Source: Microcebus murinus
Lineage: Eukaryota > Chordata > Mammalia > Primates > Cheirogaleidae
NCBI RefSeq assembly: GCF_040939455.1
Contig: NC_134120.1
Coordinates: forward strand, 52,901,001 to 52,965,000
Direction: 5' to 3'
Length of the DNA stretch: 64,000 bases
Below, piece after piece: positions 1-64,000 of this stretch. Every line of letters starts with the position of its first letter. Within the stretch, counting starts at the first letter, position 1. The notes under the pieces were generated by a model that worked only from the letters and a program-made list of their open reading frames with translations, was not told the DNA's origin and ran no database searches. A program made the position numbers and the translations under genes.

Positions 1-731
1 AATGTTTATATAAACAAAAATGCAAGTGATGCCTTTCATGACTCTTTTATAGGTTTTTCCTCCCCAAAATGAGTGATGATTTCCAGAGAAGAGCCTCTCA
101 GGCCATAGCATCTAGACTTGCATTGGGCTTATATCAGTAAATACAGTACAGTCACGTGCTGCAGAATGACATTTTGGTCAATGACAAACCACATATACAA
201 CCATGGTCCCATAAGATTATTGTACAATATTTCTAATGTACCTTTTCTATGTTTAGATGTGTTGAGATATGCAACAGCTTACCACTGTGCTACAAGTGCC
301 TGCAGTATTTAGTACAGCAGCAGCTGTACAGGTTTGCAGCCACAGAGCTATACCACATAGCTTAGGTGTGTAATAGGCTATACCATCTAGGTGCGTGATA
401 TTTACACAACAAAGAGATCACCTAAGGACACATTTCTCAGAAAGTATCGCTGTCACTAAGCAATACCTACTGTATATGTTTGTAGAATGATTTCTTTGGA
501 GGGAGAAAATCAATATGATTTGAACTTTAAGACTTTCAAAACGAATGAAAAATTTTAAAGAATCATACATTTGCTGGGATTTTTATGAGTGTTAAACTTC
601 TTCATCCCCACTAACAGAGGAAATTAATAACTGCTGCTTTTAATGACAGGCCAGCACAGACTACGGTGATTTTAAACGATATCTGTATCCCCCAGGGAGC
701 GGGACTGGCCCTGGGCTGGGTTGCACCTCAC
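1..731 (-). other. LAMA1 intron 25 (part)
   Basis: Intronic sequence downstream of exon 25, running off the left edge. It contains a Tigger-type DNA transposon remnant at 149-472. I recognise nothing in the remainder (1-148 and 475-731). Confidence 0.8.
149..472. mobile_element. TcMar-Tigger non-autonomous element
   Basis: About 324 bp flanked by TA dinucleotides (147-148 and 473-474). The left terminus CAGTCACGTGCTGC and the inverted right terminus CAGTAGGTATTGCTTAGTGA are diverged inverted repeats of the Tigger type that in human DNA begins CAGTCATGTG. The internal stretch around GGCTATACCATCTAGGTGCG is also characteristic. No coding capacity. Family name from memory. Confidence 0.7.
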
Positions 732-59200
<58,469 letters not shown>

Positions 59201-59389
59201 CTGAAGGACAAAATTCACCACATCAGCAGAGCCACTCGAAAGCAGCACAATGAGATCGCCCCACCCCAGGTGGCAGGTGGATCCAAAGGAGAGAGGTGGC
59301 GTGAAAGAAGCCTCGCACAAAAGCAAGACACGGAGCGTGGCTTCGTTTGCAGGAAATTCTAGGACAACCAAAACTCATCTATGAGAAAA

Positions 59390-60200
<811 letters not shown>

Positions 60201-60215
60201 CTAAAATGTTGAGGA

Positions 60216-60515
60216 AGGCTCACGCCTGTAATCCTAGCACTTTGGGAGGCCGAGGCGGGAGGATCGCTCAAGGTCAGGAGTTCGAAACCAACCTGAGCAA
60301 GAGCGAGACCCCATCTCTACTATAAATAGAAAGAAATTAATTGGCCAACTAAAAATATATAGAAAAAATTAGCCAGGCATGGTGGTGTGTGCCTGTAGTC
60401 CCAGCTACTTGGGAGGCTGAGGCAGGAGGATTGCTTGAGCCCAGGAGTTTGAGGCTGCTATGAGCCAGGCTGACACCACTCTAGCCCAGGCAACAGAGTG
60501 AGATTCTGTTTCAAT
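60216..60515 (+). mobile_element. 5'-truncated Alu
   Basis: Begins at GGCTCACGCCTGTAATCC, lacking about 15 bases of the Alu start. The linker is present. The right end has no A tail and passes into TTTCAATATGAAAC. Confidence 0.9.
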
Positions 60516-60576
60516 ATGAAACTTGGAATTGAAACTCTGTTTCAATATGAAATTTCTATTATAATTATTCAATATG

Positions 60577-60624
60577 AAACAGAGTCTCACTCTGTTCCCT
60601 GGGCTAGAGTGCTGTGGTGTCAGC
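60577..60624 (-). mobile_element. Inverted Alu 3'-end fragment
   Basis: 48 bp equal to the end of an Alu right arm in reverse (GAGTCTCACTCTGTTCCCTG, GTGCTGTGGTGTCAGC). It is complementary to the end of the Alu 60 bp to its left. Confidence 0.8.
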
Positions 60625-61587
60625 TTATATATATAGGGGAAAACAGGCTTAAGACAAGTTTCAAATGATCCAGTGCACACATTTACCAATGAAATTCAAA
60701 CACCTTTCGCTTGAGGGAAGGGCGTCTATCCTGTCCTGACTTTGTGCCGGTTGCCTTTGGTAGTATTTACAAGCTCTTCTCCATAACTCTCTAAGGTCTT
60801 TTTCCTCTCTCCTCTCTTTCTTTACTGCCTGTTTTCTTTGGTGAATAAAATTTCAGAACACAAAGATCCAGTTTTCAAATTTCTCTTCCATTCAGTATTA
60901 ATCTTTGCCTTTGTATAGTCCCTTTGTCCCAACTGATTTTATCTTTAAGCAGTTGGGATCAGTACCAGCTCTAAACTACTCAAAAAACAATTTCTGGATG
61001 ACTGTGAGAAAAGTATCACCATGAGGTTCTTTAGAGATTTAACTTTATTTGGGTACAAGAGGATAATGGCAGTGAAGATTCTATGAAGATCTAGAAATGA
61101 CGGTGCATGTGATGTTGAAGAGACATTCTACGTGGATGGACACTGTGCACTGAGAGAGTAATGGGAGGGTCTGAACACAGTGGGGTTTCTCTAACTTACA
61201 GAATATAACCTTTTCTTTGTAAAGAACATGTAGCAATATCATTACTGAAATGTTTATTTTCCAGTGAAATTTGAAATGGCACAGTATACAGTATTAGAGA
61301 AGGAATTTATGTCTTTGATTTTTATTTTTTAGCTACTGCCTAATATGTTCAATGACCTTTTCTATTATAATTATTTTAATAATTGAAGTTACAAAACAAA
61401 AATGTTAGATTTGCTACATTAAAAACTAACCATGCACCTATTAAAAAAAGTTATTAGGTAGTGTTTCAAATACTTTTCACATAAAATAGAACTACCTATT
61501 AGTAGTTTTATCCTAATAGAAATACCCTATTCAAGTCAATAGGCCCTTAGCCCCTCAATAAAAGAGTTATTTAATACTTGTATTCTA

Positions 61588-61737
61588 AGCCAGGCACAGT
61601 GGCAAGCCTGTAATCCTAACACTTTGGGAGGCCAAGGCAGGTGGATAGCTCCAGGTCAAGAGTTCGAAACCTGCCTGAGCAAGAGTGAGACCCCATCTCT
61701 ACTAAAAAAATAGAAACAAATTAATTGGCCAACTAAA

Positions 61738-61810
<73 letters not shown>

Positions 61811-61972
61811 TTAGTCAGGCATAGTGGCGCATGCCTGTAGTCCCAGCTACTCAGGAGGCTAAGGCAGAAGGATTACTTGAGCCCAGGAGTTGGAGGTTGC
61901 TGTGAGCTAGGCTGACACCATGGCACTCTAGCCTGGGCAACAGAGTGAGACTCTGTCTCAAAAAAAAAAAAA
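61588..61972 (+). mobile_element. Strepsirrhine-type Alu with long AT tract
   Basis: Dimeric Alu with perfect 15-bp target duplication AATACTTGTATTCTA (61573-61587 and 61973-61987). The linker is expanded to 21 A followed by 25 TA units. Confidence 0.95.
61735..61805. repeat. A21(TA)25 microsatellite inside Alu
   Basis: 21 A (61735-61755) followed by 25 TA units (61756-61805), located exactly at the Alu linker position. Confidence 0.97.
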
Positions 61973-64000
61973 AATACTTGTATTCTAGAGTATGATTCTT
62001 AATTTTGAAACACAACACACTTATATACTATGTTTAATAAATTTATTTTCATTTTTAATTTAAAGGCAGTTATTTTTATCATAATCCTTTAAAGGGACTT
62101 CTTTTTTAATTTAAAAGGAGTAAAGAATGCTCTATGTGGAATGAGATGAATCATTACATTTAATCATGCAGCTCCTCAAAGTGTTCTTTTTAATCAACCA
62201 GTATTTAAACACTTACATTTTATGTAACGTTGTAGCTCCTACAGTGTCATGTACACTCTTAGGCAAATTGCTTATCTGGAGCAGGAGCTGATCTTTATTC
62301 TGTTTGCTATTGAGACAAATAATAATTTTCTCCATCCTTTATGACCTTAATATTCTAGTATTTTGGTTCAAATTTCTCTTATGAGCAAATAATTTAAAAT
62401 ACTATATGCTTTTAAGTCATGGCGCTTTATCAAAACAGCATTAAAATGACATTTTCTGGTTCTGTATCACATATATGCATTTAAATTTGCAGCACGATCA
62501 GCTCTCTCCATTCCCTTCACACAGAGGAGTCAAGCGAGGAAAAGGAACCAAGGTCACAAAGGCTGATTTAACAATTCGGTGCTCTATCAACAACAAATAC
62601 TTTACCAGTTAACTTAACAAATGTTCCCACCTTCTCTTTAATCACCCCCAACCTCCCCCACCAGTTAGTTCCTGGACATCAAGAGAACTCCCCACTCTCT
62701 GTGTGGGGGTTGTGTTATTGGGGCGAGGTTAGGGAGGGGAGGGGGTTCTGGGGGCACCACACCCCCTCTATGCTGAAGTCTCTGTCCTGAGCCACAGAGA
62801 AAACACAGCTCAAGCCTCTTGAACACAAATTTAACATCTTTTTGGTGAATAATGTCTCCATTGTTGAAACCAGCCTCAGGTAGTTCCTTGTACTAGATAG
62901 GTTTTAAAGAACTTCCATTTTTCTTTATCTTGTTGGTCTTCTAAGTATACTTATAAAAAAAAAGAAAGATAAATTGCTTTGTTAGCATGGCTATGACAAA
63001 TAAAACTTTAAATAATTAATTTTGTAAAAATATCCAGGTTGTTTTTCACTAAAACTAAATCTTCCTTCTCAGATAAGATAGTGTTTAGGGGAAAATCTTC
63101 CCATAATGTATGCCTTACATATTACATGTACTTGCTCTTCACAGTCACAGAGCAATTACTACGCCTTGCTGCACAGGACTGGGCTGCATCTGTTAGAAGA
63201 TGAAAGAAAGTTGGAAATATGTACTAGAGCAAGCATGTTTTACAAAGAATTTTTTAAAAAAGTCTCCCCAGGTTGCTGAATCATTTCAAAGACGACTGAA
63301 ATATTTCAATAAAAGGAAACTACATGAGCATCAAGCAGGAAGAGAGACAGGAAATCAAAAAAGAGTGAGAAAAGGCATTAGGATCAAGACCCAACCAAGA
63401 AGAAAAGCTGGATTTTACACATAAAAATCAAAGGCAGAACGAGCGCTGTAACAACACGTCCGTGTGCTACATAGTTTTCCTGTTATTTAGCCACACTTTA
63501 TAAATTAGACTACATTTTTGTTCAAAGACATTTAGTTTAGTTACTGTTGCCATAATACTAATTTGTACCTTTTTCTTCCACTCAGGACACACAGGGACTC
63601 ATTCCTCTGTCCATGGATTTAACCAGCAGCTTTTACAACGCCAAACTCCATCGAGCATGAAATAAATTCCTTCTCATTCACCAGGAGTTTTTGTTTTTAA
63701 GCCCTTTCCTCACATCCTGAGTGAAGTTGGCCTTCTTAAATGCATTTTATGACCGTGTTAATCTCCTAGAAAGGGCCCTTATTAATATTAGGAGAAAAAT
63801 CGCCACCAAGCCAACAGACAACAATGCTACTGCATGTAACTGCATTTAATAATATTCCAGGATAGTAATATCAAGGTATTATAACAACACAGTATTCCAG
63901 GTTAAGATTAAGGTATTCTAACGACGTGAATTTTAGGAGCATGCGTGAATTTCTCTTCAGTAACATATCTATGATTTACACATATGAGTCAGAAAAAGCA

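Overview
The window is vertebrate genomic DNA, almost certainly from a strepsirrhine primate of lemur type. It carries 5' and middle coding exons of one gene, laminin subunit alpha-1 (LAMA1), on the minus strand. Twenty-four exons can be placed to the base. They run from the second coding exon at 59030-59200 (start of the laminin N-terminal domain) down to an exon at 732-911 inside the second laminin IV type A domain. Together they hold 3,623 coding bases (1,207 complete codons after a split glycine). Every junction keeps frame, there is no internal stop or frameshift, and all introns but one are GT-AG. The signal-peptide exon and promoter lie beyond the right edge. The rest of L4b, the last EGF-like modules, the coiled coil and the LG domains lie beyond the left edge. 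Exon numbers 2-25 assume one signal-peptide exon upstream.

Layout from right to left, which is the direction of transcription: 59201-64000 is part of intron 1. Exons 2 and 3 (59.2-58.7 kb) are separated by a 195-bp GC-AG intron. Intron 3 (58721-34805, 23.9 kb) is large and repeat-filled. Exons 4-6 (34.8-30.7 kb) complete the LN domain. Exons 6-11 encode the first EGF-like (LE) rod. Exons 11-15 encode laminin IV domain 1. Exons 15-24 encode the second LE rod. Exons 24-25 enter laminin IV domain 2. In the protein, the LN tip serves laminin polymerisation and the LE modules form the stiff short arm that displays it.

The species call rests on the Alu family. Most dimeric Alus share a TTAATTGGCCAACTA-type linker between the arms and the form TAATCCTAGCACTCTGGGAGG, a strepsirrhine pattern rather than that of monkeys or apes. 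A TTAA-flanked piggyBac-like element at 26994-27385 also fits, since piggyBac elements were recently active in lemurs. The remaining introns hold old L1, L2, MIR, CR1/L3, MaLR LTR and DNA transposon fragments. Repeat names come from recognising consensus features by eye, not from a masking program.

No second gene, CRISPR array, operon or clearly new system was found. The items most worth checking are the GC-AG intron 2, a CpG island centred on exon 12, the piggyBac-like element with three subterminal repeats, a NAGNAG acceptor at exon 7, an Alu-end hairpin in intron 1, a rearranged L1 in intron 5, and a repeat-poor segment of intron 3 at 41.15-41.65 kb.
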